A stretch of 25,346 nt of DNA, taken from a virus. The stretch is from positions 1-25,346 of IMG/VR virus record IMGVR_UViG_3300011116_000621; one strand, 5' to 3'. Below are positions 7,061 to 14,332 of this stretch, piece after piece (within the stretch, counting starts at the first letter, position 1; the number at the start of each line of letters is the position of its first letter). The translations under genes were made by a program, and so were the position numbers. The notes beneath the pieces were generated by a model that was given only the letters and a program-made list of their open reading frames with translations, did not search any database and was not told the DNA's origin.

Positions 7061-8746
7061 ATGACTACTCGAAATCCTAAAATCTCCATCTACATGATCG
7101 CCGGGCACGAGGCGCAATTTATCGACCGCTGCCTTACCGCATTTAAGCCATACTGCGACGAGCTGGTCGTGTGCATTGCCCAGGGCGCTCGGCCTGACGA
7201 TGGCACGCGGGCGATAGCGGAGAAGTCGGGCGCAAAGATAGTCGAATACAAAAACGCACCTGCAGGGGCGAGCTGGCCCCACGTCGATAACTTTGCCGCT
7301 GCCCGCAACACGGCACTGGATGCCTGCACGGGCGACTATGCGGTATGGGTGGATTGCGATGACTTGCCACATAAAGACCTCAAAAACGCTCTTAAAAGGG
7401 GCGTGGAAGCGTTTGAACAGAATCCTAAGCTCGGCATCTATGCAGGCGTATATAACGTCATTAACGCCTCTTTACGGCCCGTACGTGAGAGGATGGTGAG
7501 GCGTATAGACGGCGTATGGTCTGGAAAGTGGCACTATGCCGTACATGAGGCGCTATTGCCTAATGCTGGGCTGGAATCTGTAGGCGAGCAGGCGGTGTGG
7601 GTGGAGCATCACCCCGGCGGATATAAGCCAAACAGCGCCGATCGGAATCTCCGTATCCTGCAAGGCCAATTAAGCGAGGCGGGTAAGTACGCCTACTACT
7701 ACCAGCAGGAACTGTTCTTAGGAAATCGACGAGTTGAATCTGAACCGTGGTCACACGTTGCGGCCGTCTGGCCGGGACAAGAAGCGACGCTGGCATACGA
7801 GGCGGCATGCAATCAGGCCACAGCTACGCAAGATCGCAATGTTCGGATTAGCCTATACCAAAAGGCACATCAGATGAACCCTGGGCGCAGGGAAGCGATC
7901 TACTATTTAGCCAGGGAAGAGGCCAGCGTCGGCGCATGGTTACAGGCTTATCACTTGCTTAAGTCTGCAATGGTTCAACCCGATCCTGGTATAAAAATCT
8001 GGAACGCCCAGCGCACCGTGTACGACTTTGAGTGCATCGATCTTTACCTAGCGGCTTGCAAAGCTGTGGGCGATACCACCGAAGCGCAGAAAATCGAGAA
8101 CATGTGGAGGGCACAGAAGCCAGTCAAGATTACCGTCTGTCACGCAACGCGAGGACGCCCACAAGAAGCCATCAACGCTCGTATCCTTTGGATGAAAAAG
8201 GCGGCCGATCCAGCCTCGATTGAGTGGATCTACTCAGTCGATGATGATGATCCAAAAGCCGACATGCTAAAAAATTGGGGAACTGTTAAAGGCAAAGGTG
8301 GATGCGTTGCAGCTTGGAACAGAGCGGCAGAAGCGGCTCGCGGGGAAATCATCATCCAAGGCTCCGACGATTGGGATCCTCCGCTGCATTGGGACACGAT
8401 CATTACACAACGGCTGGGCGATCTAAGTAAACCTGCTGTGCTTGCAGTATCCGACGGTCATCGCAAAGACGATCTGCTTTGTATGGCGATTCTGACTAAA
8501 ACGCGACTAAAGGATCAGGGCGGAATGTTTGCGTCTGAATATGACGCATGCTCTGGAATTTTTAGCGACAACGAATTTTCTAAGCGAGCCGCATACGATG
8601 GCGTGATTATTCCTGCCAAAGACATCGTCTTTACCCACAATAATCCGCTCTTCACGGGCGCAGCACAGGACGCGGAATTTAAGCGCCATAACGCCAAGGA
8701 AAACTACGAGCTTGGCGAGAAGATATTTAAAGAACGTAACCCGTGA
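7061..8746 (+). CDS. Two-domain glycosyltransferase (GT-A + TPR-like linker + GT-A)
   Basis: The 561-residue product most likely transfers sugars from nucleotide-sugar donors. Domain 1 (about 5-180) is family-2-like: SIYMIAGHEAQFIDRCL at the start, DFAAARN-like VDNFAAARNTAL (75-86) and the metal-binding DCDD (98-101), resembling WaaE-type LPS-core glucosyltransferases. A helical TPR-like part follows (about 240-350). Domain 2 (about 356-530) begins KITVCHATRGRP and has a second acidic motif DDDD (394-397) and SDDW (435-438). ATG 7061 lies one base after the previous stop. An open upstream extension to 6932 overlaps the joiner gene and is unlikely. The stop overlaps the next gene's GTG. Confidence 0.85.
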   Translation: MTTRNPKISIYMIAGHEAQFIDRCLTAFKPYCDELVVCIAQGARPDDGTRAIAEKSGAKIVEYKNAPAGASWPHVDNFAAARNTALDACTGDYAVWVDCDDLPHKDLKNALKRGVEAFEQNPKLGIYAGVYNVINASLRPVRERMVRRIDGVWSGKWHYAVHEALLPNAGLESVGEQAVWVEHHPGGYKPNSADRNLRILQGQLSEAGKYAYYYQQELFLGNRRVESEPWSHVAAVWPGQEATLAYEAACNQATATQDRNVRISLYQKAHQMNPGRREAIYYLAREEASVGAWLQAYHLLKSAMVQPDPGIKIWNAQRTVYDFECIDLYLAACKAVGDTTEAQKIENMWRAQKPVKITVCHATRGRPQEAINARILWMKKAADPASIEWIYSVDDDDPKADMLKNWGTVKGKGGCVAAWNRAAEAARGEIIIQGSDDWDPPLHWDTIITQRLGDLSKPAVLAVSDGHRKDDLLCMAILTKTRLKDQGGMFASEYDACSGIFSDNEFSKRAAYDGVIIPAKDIVFTHNNPLFTGAAQDAEFKRHNAKENYELGEKIFKERNP

Positions 8747-9507
8747 TCCATACCCACAATGCATTACGGCTGGGCGACAACCTGGTACAACTAAACTTTC
8801 TGCGTCGGCTATGCTTGCAGAATCCTGATCTTAAAATTACGCACTACCATAATCCAGAGCTGTGCAAGTTTGAGGAAATTGACGCCTTGCGTAGCGACAT
8901 ATCCTTACGGTTACGCATTCGCCCCATCAGCGAAGCGCCTGCCGATAGTATTGATTCTTGGCGCAACACGGGCGGATATTGGGAGCGTCACCCCGATAAA
9001 CTAAACTTTGCTCAATTTCATCTGTGCTGGTTTGAGGAGCTGGCCAGTAGAATGTGCGTTAAAAATCCAATCCGCAAAGTTGAAGATCTATTATTTGATT
9101 ATTGGGCGTTGGATTCTTTTATGTCGATGACGCCAGAGTGCGACATAGTAGTCATCAATTCACCTGGACTGTCTGGTCAATTTACAAACTTTAACCATGA
9201 CGATTTTCGCAACCTAGTATCTAAACTAGTTAGCAAGGGTCATCGGGTAATCAGCACCGTCGATACTGGATTATGCCCAGCGTTTGATAATAAAAATGTA
9301 ACCTGGATAGGTGCGACGGCTGCCAAAGCAAAAGCCGTGATTGGAACATCCACCGGGCCGAGCTGGCCGTGCCTAAACGTTCACAACAAGGATGCCTTCC
9401 ACTTGCTTTGTGCTGATACAGAAACAGTCATATTTACCCAACGCGGGCAGATGGCTAGGAGCGCATTTCACGCTCTACATATTTTGGAAGAGGAAGGGTT
9501 GCTGTGA
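8743..9507 (+). CDS. GT-B-like glycosyltransferase-family protein (heptosyltransferase-like)
   Basis: This 254-residue protein starts THNALRLGDNLVQLNFLRRL, the glycine-containing first loop seen in ADP-heptose/GT9-type and related GT-B proteins. Its second half has a Rossmann-like pattern: DIVVINSPG near 134, GHRVISTVDTG near 166, and AKAVIGTSTGPSWPCLNVH near 196, the usual donor-binding 'T.TGP.WP' style loop. It is shorter than typical GT9 enzymes (about 350 aa), so one half-domain is reduced. It begins with GTG in a GTGA overlap with the preceding stop. Activity is not certain; it may be a non-catalytic partner of the upstream enzyme. Confidence 0.65.
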   Translation: MIHTHNALRLGDNLVQLNFLRRLCLQNPDLKITHYHNPELCKFEEIDALRSDISLRLRIRPISEAPADSIDSWRNTGGYWERHPDKLNFAQFHLCWFEELASRMCVKNPIRKVEDLLFDYWALDSFMSMTPECDIVVINSPGLSGQFTNFNHDDFRNLVSKLVSKGHRVISTVDTGLCPAFDNKNVTWIGATAAKAKAVIGTSTGPSWPCLNVHNKDAFHLLCADTETVIFTQRGQMARSAFHALHILEEEGLL

Positions 9508-10022
9508 AGCAAGAGATGACGCAGGCAATGGATTTACTGGCGGCCGATCCAGCCGTCAGGTTTATAGGGTATGGAATAAAGATAGGCGGGCGGGCAGCGG
9601 GGACGCTTAATCACGTATCAGATTCACAACTCATCGAAACGCCCGTCGCTGAAAATCTAATGGTGGGACTAGCCACCGGCCTGAGTTTGGCAGGGCTGAA
9701 ACCCGTTGTCTTTATTGAACGAATGGATTTTATTTTGAATGCGCTAGATGCGATCGTGAATCACCTGGGCGCTGCGGCTAGGATAAGTTGCGGTCGATTT
9801 TATCCAGCAGCCATTATCAGAGTAGTTATCGGAAATAAAAACAAGGCGCTTTTTACAGGGCCAACCCATACGCAGGATTTTACCCAGGCAATTAAGCAAA
9901 TGGTTGACTTTCCAGTCATTGAACTAAAAAAAGAAACTGTAATCGGCGAATATCAAACAGCACTAGACGGATTGAGATGGGGTAGATCCACCATGCTTGT
10001 CGAGCGAAAGGATGAGTGGTGA
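9504..10022 (+). CDS. Stand-alone transketolase/E1-beta-type Pyr domain
   Basis: The 172-residue product matches the pyrimidine-binding domain of TPP enzymes (transketolase or 2-oxoacid dehydrogenase E1-beta). Visible hallmarks are MTQAMD...DPAVRFIGYG, the ETPVAENLMVGLATGLSLAG block with E50 as the Glu expected to activate the TPP pyrimidine, VVFIERMDFILNALDAIVNH, and HTQDF (122-126). The C-terminal third domain of E1-beta is absent; full E1-beta is about 325 aa. It starts GTG in a GTGA overlap. It should need the PP-domain protein at 11107 to form an active site. Together they may make or break a C-C bond next to a keto group. Confidence 0.85.
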   Translation: MKQEMTQAMDLLAADPAVRFIGYGIKIGGRAAGTLNHVSDSQLIETPVAENLMVGLATGLSLAGLKPVVFIERMDFILNALDAIVNHLGAAARISCGRFYPAAIIRVVIGNKNKALFTGPTHTQDFTQAIKQMVDFPVIELKKETVIGEYQTALDGLRWGRSTMLVERKDEW

Positions 10023-11110
10023 AGCAAAATAAATACAGCGATTACAAAATCTTTTCGTTTCCAGATAAAATAGCCAGCTTTCGGGACGATATTATCACCG
10101 CGCCCATCTACGTGCGGATTAAACCGACAAATATCTGCAATCACGCCTGCCGTTTCTGCGTCTATTCTGACGGCACAACAAGGCCAAAGGATCGGCCTGA
10201 TTTGCATCTGCAAGCAGGAATGCACTCCAGCATGAACGAGCGGGATGTGATGCCACGAGATAAGGCGCTGGAACTAATCGACGATCTGGCAACTATTGGA
10301 ACAAAAGCCGTCACGTTTAGCGGTGGCGGAGAACCTTTGCTGCATAAAGACATCGTGGAGATTATGACTAAGACAGTTTCGTCTGGTTTAAATCTGTCAA
10401 TTATTACCAACGGTCAACTACTTGCAGGGGAAAGGGCGGAAGTATTGGGCAACGCAAAGTGGGTTAGGATTTCAATGGACTACACAAGCGCAGAACAGAT
10501 GGCGTCGAGCCGTAACGTGCCCGACAGATCGTTTGATTCGGTGATGCAAAACATAAAAAACTTTTCAAACACTAAAACGGAAAGCTGTGATCTTGGGATT
10601 AACTTTATTATTACTCGTTACAATTACGAGGGATTGGTTCCGTTTGCCAAACAACTCAAGGATGCGGGCGTAAGTAACGTTCGATTTTCGCCCGTCTACG
10701 TTCAGAACTTTAAGGAATATCACAATACAATCGCGACTAGGGTCAGGGAACAACTGGCCGAGTGCCAATCATTCTGTGACGACGACTTTACCATTAACAC
10801 AACCTATGATCTGGATAGTCCAAGCAAGTCGCCTGTCAGGCCATTCCATCGATGTCTTTATGCTCAGGCCGTGTGCGTTGTCGGTGCGGATCTAAATATC
10901 TACGCATGCCACAACACTGCGTACAGCGATCACGGCCGCATTGGATCAATAAAAGAGCAATCGTTTAAACAGGCTTGGTTTAGCGAGGAAGTGCGTAAAT
11001 GGCATAAGACGTTTAACCCTGGCGTCAGTTGCCTGCACGAGTGTGCGAATCACGCCAAAGTTGCTCTATTTGAAAGGCTGGCCACGGATAGCCACGACGC
11101 TTTTGTATGA
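10019..11110 (+). CDS. Radical SAM protein with SPASM-like C-terminal Cys cluster
   Basis: The 363-residue product carries the radical SAM cluster motif CNHACRFC (C40, C44, C47; CxxxCxxC), the SAM-contact GGGEP (102-106) and the ITNGQLL strand near 129. The C-terminal part has C279, C286, C297, C338 and C342 in a pattern like the auxiliary-cluster region of SPASM/twitch enzymes. It would use 5'-deoxyadenosyl radical chemistry on a sugar, peptide or related substrate. GTG codons at 10016 and 10019 are both possible; 10019 gives the same GTGA overlap as the two upstream genes. It sits between the two halves of the TPP enzyme, which argues for a shared pathway. Confidence 0.9.
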   Translation: MKQNKYSDYKIFSFPDKIASFRDDIITAPIYVRIKPTNICNHACRFCVYSDGTTRPKDRPDLHLQAGMHSSMNERDVMPRDKALELIDDLATIGTKAVTFSGGGEPLLHKDIVEIMTKTVSSGLNLSIITNGQLLAGERAEVLGNAKWVRISMDYTSAEQMASSRNVPDRSFDSVMQNIKNFSNTKTESCDLGINFIITRYNYEGLVPFAKQLKDAGVSNVRFSPVYVQNFKEYHNTIATRVREQLAECQSFCDDDFTINTTYDLDSPSKSPVRPFHRCLYAQAVCVVGADLNIYACHNTAYSDHGRIGSIKEQSFKQAWFSEEVRKWHKTFNPGVSCLHECANHAKVALFERLATDSHDAFV

Positions 11111-11721
11111 ACAAACAGGATCTGATTGATTTTGAATTGAGGATCAAAGCTCTGTTTGAGCAGGGCAAACTGCCTTATTTGATTCACCTATGCGGCGGGA
11201 ATGAAGATCAACTTATCGAGATATTTAAAGACATTAAGCCAGGCGATTGGATTTTCTCTAGCCATAGATCCCACTATCATTACCTACTGGCTGGCGGAGA
11301 TCCAGATGCGCTTGAGCAGATGATTAAAGAAGGTCGCTCTATGTTTGTATTTGACCGAAAGTTGAATTTCTACACTTCCAGCGTGTTGGCTGGCACATGC
11401 GGGATAGCGGCCGGAGTGGCGCATACACTTAAAGAACAGGGAAGCGCGGAAAAGGTATGGTGCTTCTTAGGCGATGGCGCAGAGGACGAGGGCCATTTTT
11501 ACGAAGCCGTGAACTACGTGGCTGGGGCAGATCTACCCTGTACATTTATTATTGAGGATAACGATCGCTCCGTGGACACGCCAAAGGCCGCCAGGGGAAA
11601 GGCCACGATGACTTGGCCTGATTGCGTAAAGCGATATCACTACACCCCAACATTTCCGCACGGTGGCGCAGGTTGTAAAACCATGGTCACATTTGATCCC
11701 GCGATCCGTCCGATCTGGTGA
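11107..11721 (+). CDS. Stand-alone transketolase/E1-alpha-type TPP-binding (PP) domain
   Basis: The 204-residue product matches E1-alpha/transketolase-N PP domains. HRSHYHYLLAGGD (53-65) resembles the E1-alpha 'fRsH..yLa.G' segment. The TPP/Mg motif is GDGAEDEG (122-129) with the distal Asn in IIEDNDRSVDT (N152), spaced as expected for GDG-x(25-30)-N. Typical E1-alpha is over 320 aa, so the C-terminal part is missing or has been shed. ATG overlaps the preceding TGA as ATGA. It is the likely partner of the Pyr-domain protein at 9504 and the last gene of the cassette before tail genes resume. Confidence 0.85.
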   Translation: MNKQDLIDFELRIKALFEQGKLPYLIHLCGGNEDQLIEIFKDIKPGDWIFSSHRSHYHYLLAGGDPDALEQMIKEGRSMFVFDRKLNFYTSSVLAGTCGIAAGVAHTLKEQGSAEKVWCFLGDGAEDEGHFYEAVNYVAGADLPCTFIIEDNDRSVDTPKAARGKATMTWPDCVKRYHYTPTFPHGGAGCKTMVTFDPAIRPIW

Positions 11722-11738
11722 CAAAAGGCGTCTAGAAT

Positions 11739-12185
11739 ATGCCAGCTGTCACCATGCTCGATCGTTTAATTGAAGCTGCTTTTCAGGAGCTTCTATCTGC
11801 AACCGTCACCGGGCCTACCTATCACCTTTCGCACGACAAAACGGAAAACGTGCCGCCTGCGATCATCATTAAAGCTAGCCTGGGAACGGAAGAACCAGTA
11901 CGCGGATCTGGCGTTTTTAGCATCCCGGTTGAAATTATGGTGGATGATTCTTATGACGATATAACCGTTGAGGCTCACACTCAAAAATGCTCCAAGATCC
12001 TGCAGTGCTTTTACGATTCTACTAGCCTGTCATTCAGGCTTAATGCCACAACGGCGATTGGATCAGCCCGTACCTATAGCGCAAAACTGGAATCTAGCGA
12101 AGCCAGCGCCAATAATGAAGAACGCTCTTACACGCAAAACTATAAACTTACTGTTATCGCCTACCCTAATTCCATCGCCAGTTGA
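11739..12185 (+). CDS. Tail terminator / tail completion protein (putative, gpU/gpZ position)
   Basis: This 148-residue alpha/beta protein starts with an amphipathic helix (TMLDRLIEAAFQELL) and alternates strands with a long helix (EAHTQKCSKILQCFYD). The C-terminal strands (ERSYTQNYKLTVIAYP) are typical of tail-terminator folds. It precedes the tube-like gene, matching the lambda U-V order. A TGACA sequence that includes the cassette's last stop lies 20 nt upstream of the ATG. No enzymatic motif is visible. Confidence 0.55.
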   Translation: MPAVTMLDRLIEAAFQELLSATVTGPTYHLSHDKTENVPPAIIIKASLGTEEPVRGSGVFSIPVEIMVDDSYDDITVEAHTQKCSKILQCFYDSTSLSFRLNATTAIGSARTYSAKLESSEASANNEERSYTQNYKLTVIAYPNSIAS

Positions 12186-12187
12186 CA
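12182..12187 (+). promoter_or_regulatory. TTGACA start-proximal motif before the tube-like gene
   Basis: TTGACA begins 22 nt before ATG 12204 and includes the TGA stop of the preceding gene. The spacer is A-rich and lacks an SD. Confidence 0.5.
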
Positions 12188-12203
12188 CCAATAAAAGAAC
12201 ATT

Positions 12204-12551
12204 ATGGCAGCAACAACTATCGGAACGAGCGGCTTAAGTTTTGGAATTACGGCTGAATCAGGCGGTCTTATCCAGTCATTTACTGAGACGCGGAATGTTC
12301 AACGAGCAGAAGTACGCAACCAGTCCGGAGAAGTTGTGGGCGCGGCCATGTATAACCCTACCGATACCTTTACCTTTACCACCACGGCAACAGGCAGCTA
12401 TGCGACTACGGCCGGAGCAGTGATTACGACCTTGGCCAATGCCACAAGCACAGGCGGGAAAATGATTGTTGATTCAGTGGCGACCAATAAAAGCTCTGAT
12501 GGATTTGTTACTGTTAACGTAACCGTAACTCGCTTCCCCAATATGTCCTAA
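12204..12551 (+). CDS. Tail tube-like structural protein (putative)
   Basis: This 115-residue, Thr/Ala/Gly-rich beta protein contains SFTETRNVQRAEVRNQSGEVVGAAMYNP, resembling the start of small tube-type proteins in which a loop with a conserved acidic/Gly turn precedes the core strands. It lies between a terminator-type gene and the G/GT chaperones, the place of lambda V. At 115 aa it is shorter than lambda gpV. It could instead be a tail-decorating protein, but no other tube candidate is present. Confidence 0.55.
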   Translation: MAATTIGTSGLSFGITAESGGLIQSFTETRNVQRAEVRNQSGEVVGAAMYNPTDTFTFTTTATGSYATTAGAVITTLANATSTGGKMIVDSVATNKSSDGFVTVNVTVTRFPNMS

Positions 12552-12576
12552 CCGCCTATGGCGGGTATGAAATCCT
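12552..12576 (+). promoter_or_regulatory. Short hairpin plus GAAATCCT before the 12584 gene
   Basis: CCGCC (12552-12556) pairs with GGCGG (12560-12564) around a TAT loop. GAAATCCT follows at 12569-12576, 15 nt before ATG 12584. The hairpin has no T run, so it looks less like a terminator than a start-associated RNA element. Confidence 0.4.
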
Positions 12577-12583
12577 CTTATTT

Positions 12584-12955
12584 ATGATTGAGACATTTTG
12601 GGGAACAACAAATTTAAAAGTAGCTGCAGCTGTGGCTACTTATGGGGCAACCCTTCGGGCCGTCGATCCAGTAACTTGCATAGTTAAAGACGGACAACGC
12701 CAGTTTACTTTTTGGTTTAATGATGCTGGAACTGGTAGCGCAAAAGAAGAGATGGAATGCAGCTGGGCTCAAATGAAGTCAGAGCCTGAATCGGCTATTC
12801 GCTATATTAGAGCTGCCCTAGAAAACCGAGAAACACTGCTTGGCCTAATGAAGCGTGCCGAGCCAATTATCGCTATCAAACGCGGCGAACAAACCATTCT
12901 AGTCAGCGAGCGTGCAAAACCAGAACTTAAGAGGGCGCTCCTCAATAAAATGTGA
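12584..12955 (+). CDS. Conserved-position tail protein of unknown function
   Basis: I do not recognise this 123-residue protein. It has an N-terminal beta/Ala-rich half (FTFWFNDAGTGSAKEEMECSWAQ) and a helical half (PESAIRYIRAALENRETLLGLMKRAEPI). Its stop overlaps the ATG of the G-like chaperone gene (ATGTGATGG arrangement). Position suggests a role in tail assembly; a chaperone or tube-associated factor is possible. Confidence 0.6.
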   Translation: MIETFWGTTNLKVAAAVATYGATLRAVDPVTCIVKDGQRQFTFWFNDAGTGSAKEEMECSWAQMKSEPESAIRYIRAALENRETLLGLMKRAEPIIAIKRGEQTILVSERAKPELKRALLNKM

Positions 12956-13338
12956 TGGACGACAATTCTTTAGATTTGGAGCTAAATAACGCCTTTATTA
13001 GCCCCGCAAAAATGTGGCAAGGGCAAGAGCTTGCGCCTTATACAGAAGGATCTCGGCTTATTATGAGCCAAGTAAGGAACAAGGAGGATAGCGGCATATT
13101 CTTTATTTATTCATTCCTATATATTCATTTAGAATTAAAGAAAAATCGCAAGGCACTACTGAGACTGGCTTGGAACATTGAAGAGTTTAGATCGAGCGTG
13201 ATGGATTTCGCCTGCACCATAAAAGACAGCGAGGCGGCCACTGCTCTTGTCTCATCCATATTTGATGAAGCTGCCAAGGCTCAGTACGAAATTGTTGATA
13301 CAACGGGCGGCCTGCTGGCTCCACCGGGAAACGCTTGA
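12952..13338 (+). CDS. Tail assembly chaperone, G-like (0-frame product)
   Basis: The 128-residue, mostly helical protein is in the position of lambda gpG, just before the gene that precedes the tape measure. Its last codons hold a slippery heptamer G-GGA-AAC one codon before the TGA stop. That permits a fraction of ribosomes to slip -1 into the 13335 frame. No enzymatic motif is present. The sequence is Asp/Glu-rich at the N-terminus with a helical core (RKALLRLAWNIEEFRSSVMDFACTIKD). Chaperone assignment is by position and the recoding signal. Confidence 0.7.
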   Translation: MMDDNSLDLELNNAFISPAKMWQGQELAPYTEGSRLIMSQVRNKEDSGIFFIYSFLYIHLELKKNRKALLRLAWNIEEFRSSVMDFACTIKDSEAATALVSSIFDEAAKAQYEIVDTTGGLLAPPGNA

Positions 13339-13374
13339 CGCCAGCGAATGCCGCCATGGGCGCCTTTCCGCTGG
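13326..13374 (+). promoter_or_regulatory. Programmed -1 ribosomal frameshift site with downstream stem-loop
   Basis: GGGAAAC (13326-13332) is in register as X-XXY-YYZ with the 12952 frame. The 0-frame stop TGA is at 13336-13338. Eight bases after the heptamer, CCAGCG (13341-13346) can pair with CGCTGG (13369-13374), enclosing a nested CGCC-ATG-GGCG hairpin. Slippage gives CGC TTG ACG..., the frame of the 13335-13538 ORF. Confidence 0.8.
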
Positions 13375-13538
13375 CTAAAGAATTTGGGTGGTCTTTTGAA
13401 TATATTTTATGGGATCTACCTTTAAGCCTATTTTATCAGGCTCATTCTTGGATCTTTTGGAAGAAGGGCATTCCAATGAGATATTTTCACAAAACAGAAC
13501 AGGACAGGGATGACATAGCTCGCCTGCTTGGAGTATGA
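13335..13538 (+). CDS. T-like extension of the tail assembly chaperone (-1 frame)
   Basis: This 67-codon frame is best read as the T part of a G-T fusion made by -1 frameshifting. The fusion would run 12952-13538 and be about 195 residues. The frame opens upstream of its TTG, so independent initiation is not required. Content is aromatic-rich and helical (FGWSFEYILWDLPLSLFYQAHSW), with a short charged tail (KTEQDRDDIARLLGV). The small second chaperone segment in siphophages often looks like this because it contacts tube and tape measure. Stop overlaps the next ATG (ATGA). Confidence 0.75.
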   Translation: MTPANAAMGAFPLAKEFGWSFEYILWDLPLSLFYQAHSWIFWKKGIPMRYFHKTEQDRDDIARLLGV

Positions 13539-14332
13539 CCGCCAACAAAATCACAGTAGATAGCGCTATGGCCACCCTACGAACAGAGATGAAGGACTAT
13601 TTGGCCTACACCTCAAAAAGCGTAGAAGAGGCATTAGCTCACACTGCACGCAAAGTAATACTCGGATCAGGCGGTGGAGATTACGGGAACAGAAGGGAAG
13701 GGCTTTACGATCTTACTCGTTCACTTGCGTACAAAAAACGCACTGAAATTGACGCTATGATGGAGAGCAAAAATTATCGGATTAAACGCATTTACTCCAG
13801 CCGAGCAATCGGAGGAATGGGCGCTCCTCTTGCTGGAGGATCTGGGTTGAGCGGTAAAATGTATAGATCGTCAAATAGCGCAAACTACAAAAAACAAACC
13901 GCCGCCATGTTTGCAAAAGGCATTTTAACCAGACCCAAAGGAACTAAAGAAATTATTTACACTCGGAAAAAAGATATTGATTACAATACCAGCGAATCGA
14001 TGCGTCGTTTTAAGTATTCGCGTTTTCTTTCAGTAGGCTGGCTACCAGCCACCTATGTGTGGAAAAACCTTTGGAAAACAGGAATGGTAAAAACCTCCGC
14101 CCTTAAATCAAATTCCTCTAAATATGGGTCGATTGAGTTTTCGGGCAAGGATTATGGATTTTCGGTTGTCATTACAAACCTTTTGCCAGGCTTTAATGTA
14201 GTCGATCAAAAATACGGCATTGTTGCGAAAGCGCTTGCCAACACCGCCCAAGATATTCGTACCTATCTAGCAGGAAAATTTAGTTTTCGTAGGGATTGGA
14301 AGTTTATTAAAGGACAGCCGGTAGTTGCATGA
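13535..14332 (+). CDS. Tail protein of unknown function, HK97 gp10-like N-terminus (weak)
   Basis: The 265-residue product is basic and rich in Lys, Arg, Tyr and Ser. Its start (MKDYLAYTSKSVEEALAHTARKVI) resembles the opening helix of gp10/minor tail proteins. The middle (about 90-170) is Gly/Ser/Lys-rich with no catalytic motif. The C-terminal helix (VAKALANTAQDIRTYLAGKF) is amphipathic. It is encoded between the chaperone pair and the tape measure, which is unusual for gp10-type genes (normally before the tube). ATG overlaps the upstream stop and its own TGA overlaps the tape-measure ATG. Confidence 0.55.
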   Translation: MTANKITVDSAMATLRTEMKDYLAYTSKSVEEALAHTARKVILGSGGGDYGNRREGLYDLTRSLAYKKRTEIDAMMESKNYRIKRIYSSRAIGGMGAPLAGGSGLSGKMYRSSNSANYKKQTAAMFAKGILTRPKGTKEIIYTRKKDIDYNTSESMRRFKYSRFLSVGWLPATYVWKNLWKTGMVKTSALKSNSSKYGSIEFSGKDYGFSVVITNLLPGFNVVDQKYGIVAKALANTAQDIRTYLAGKFSFRRDWKFIKGQPVVA

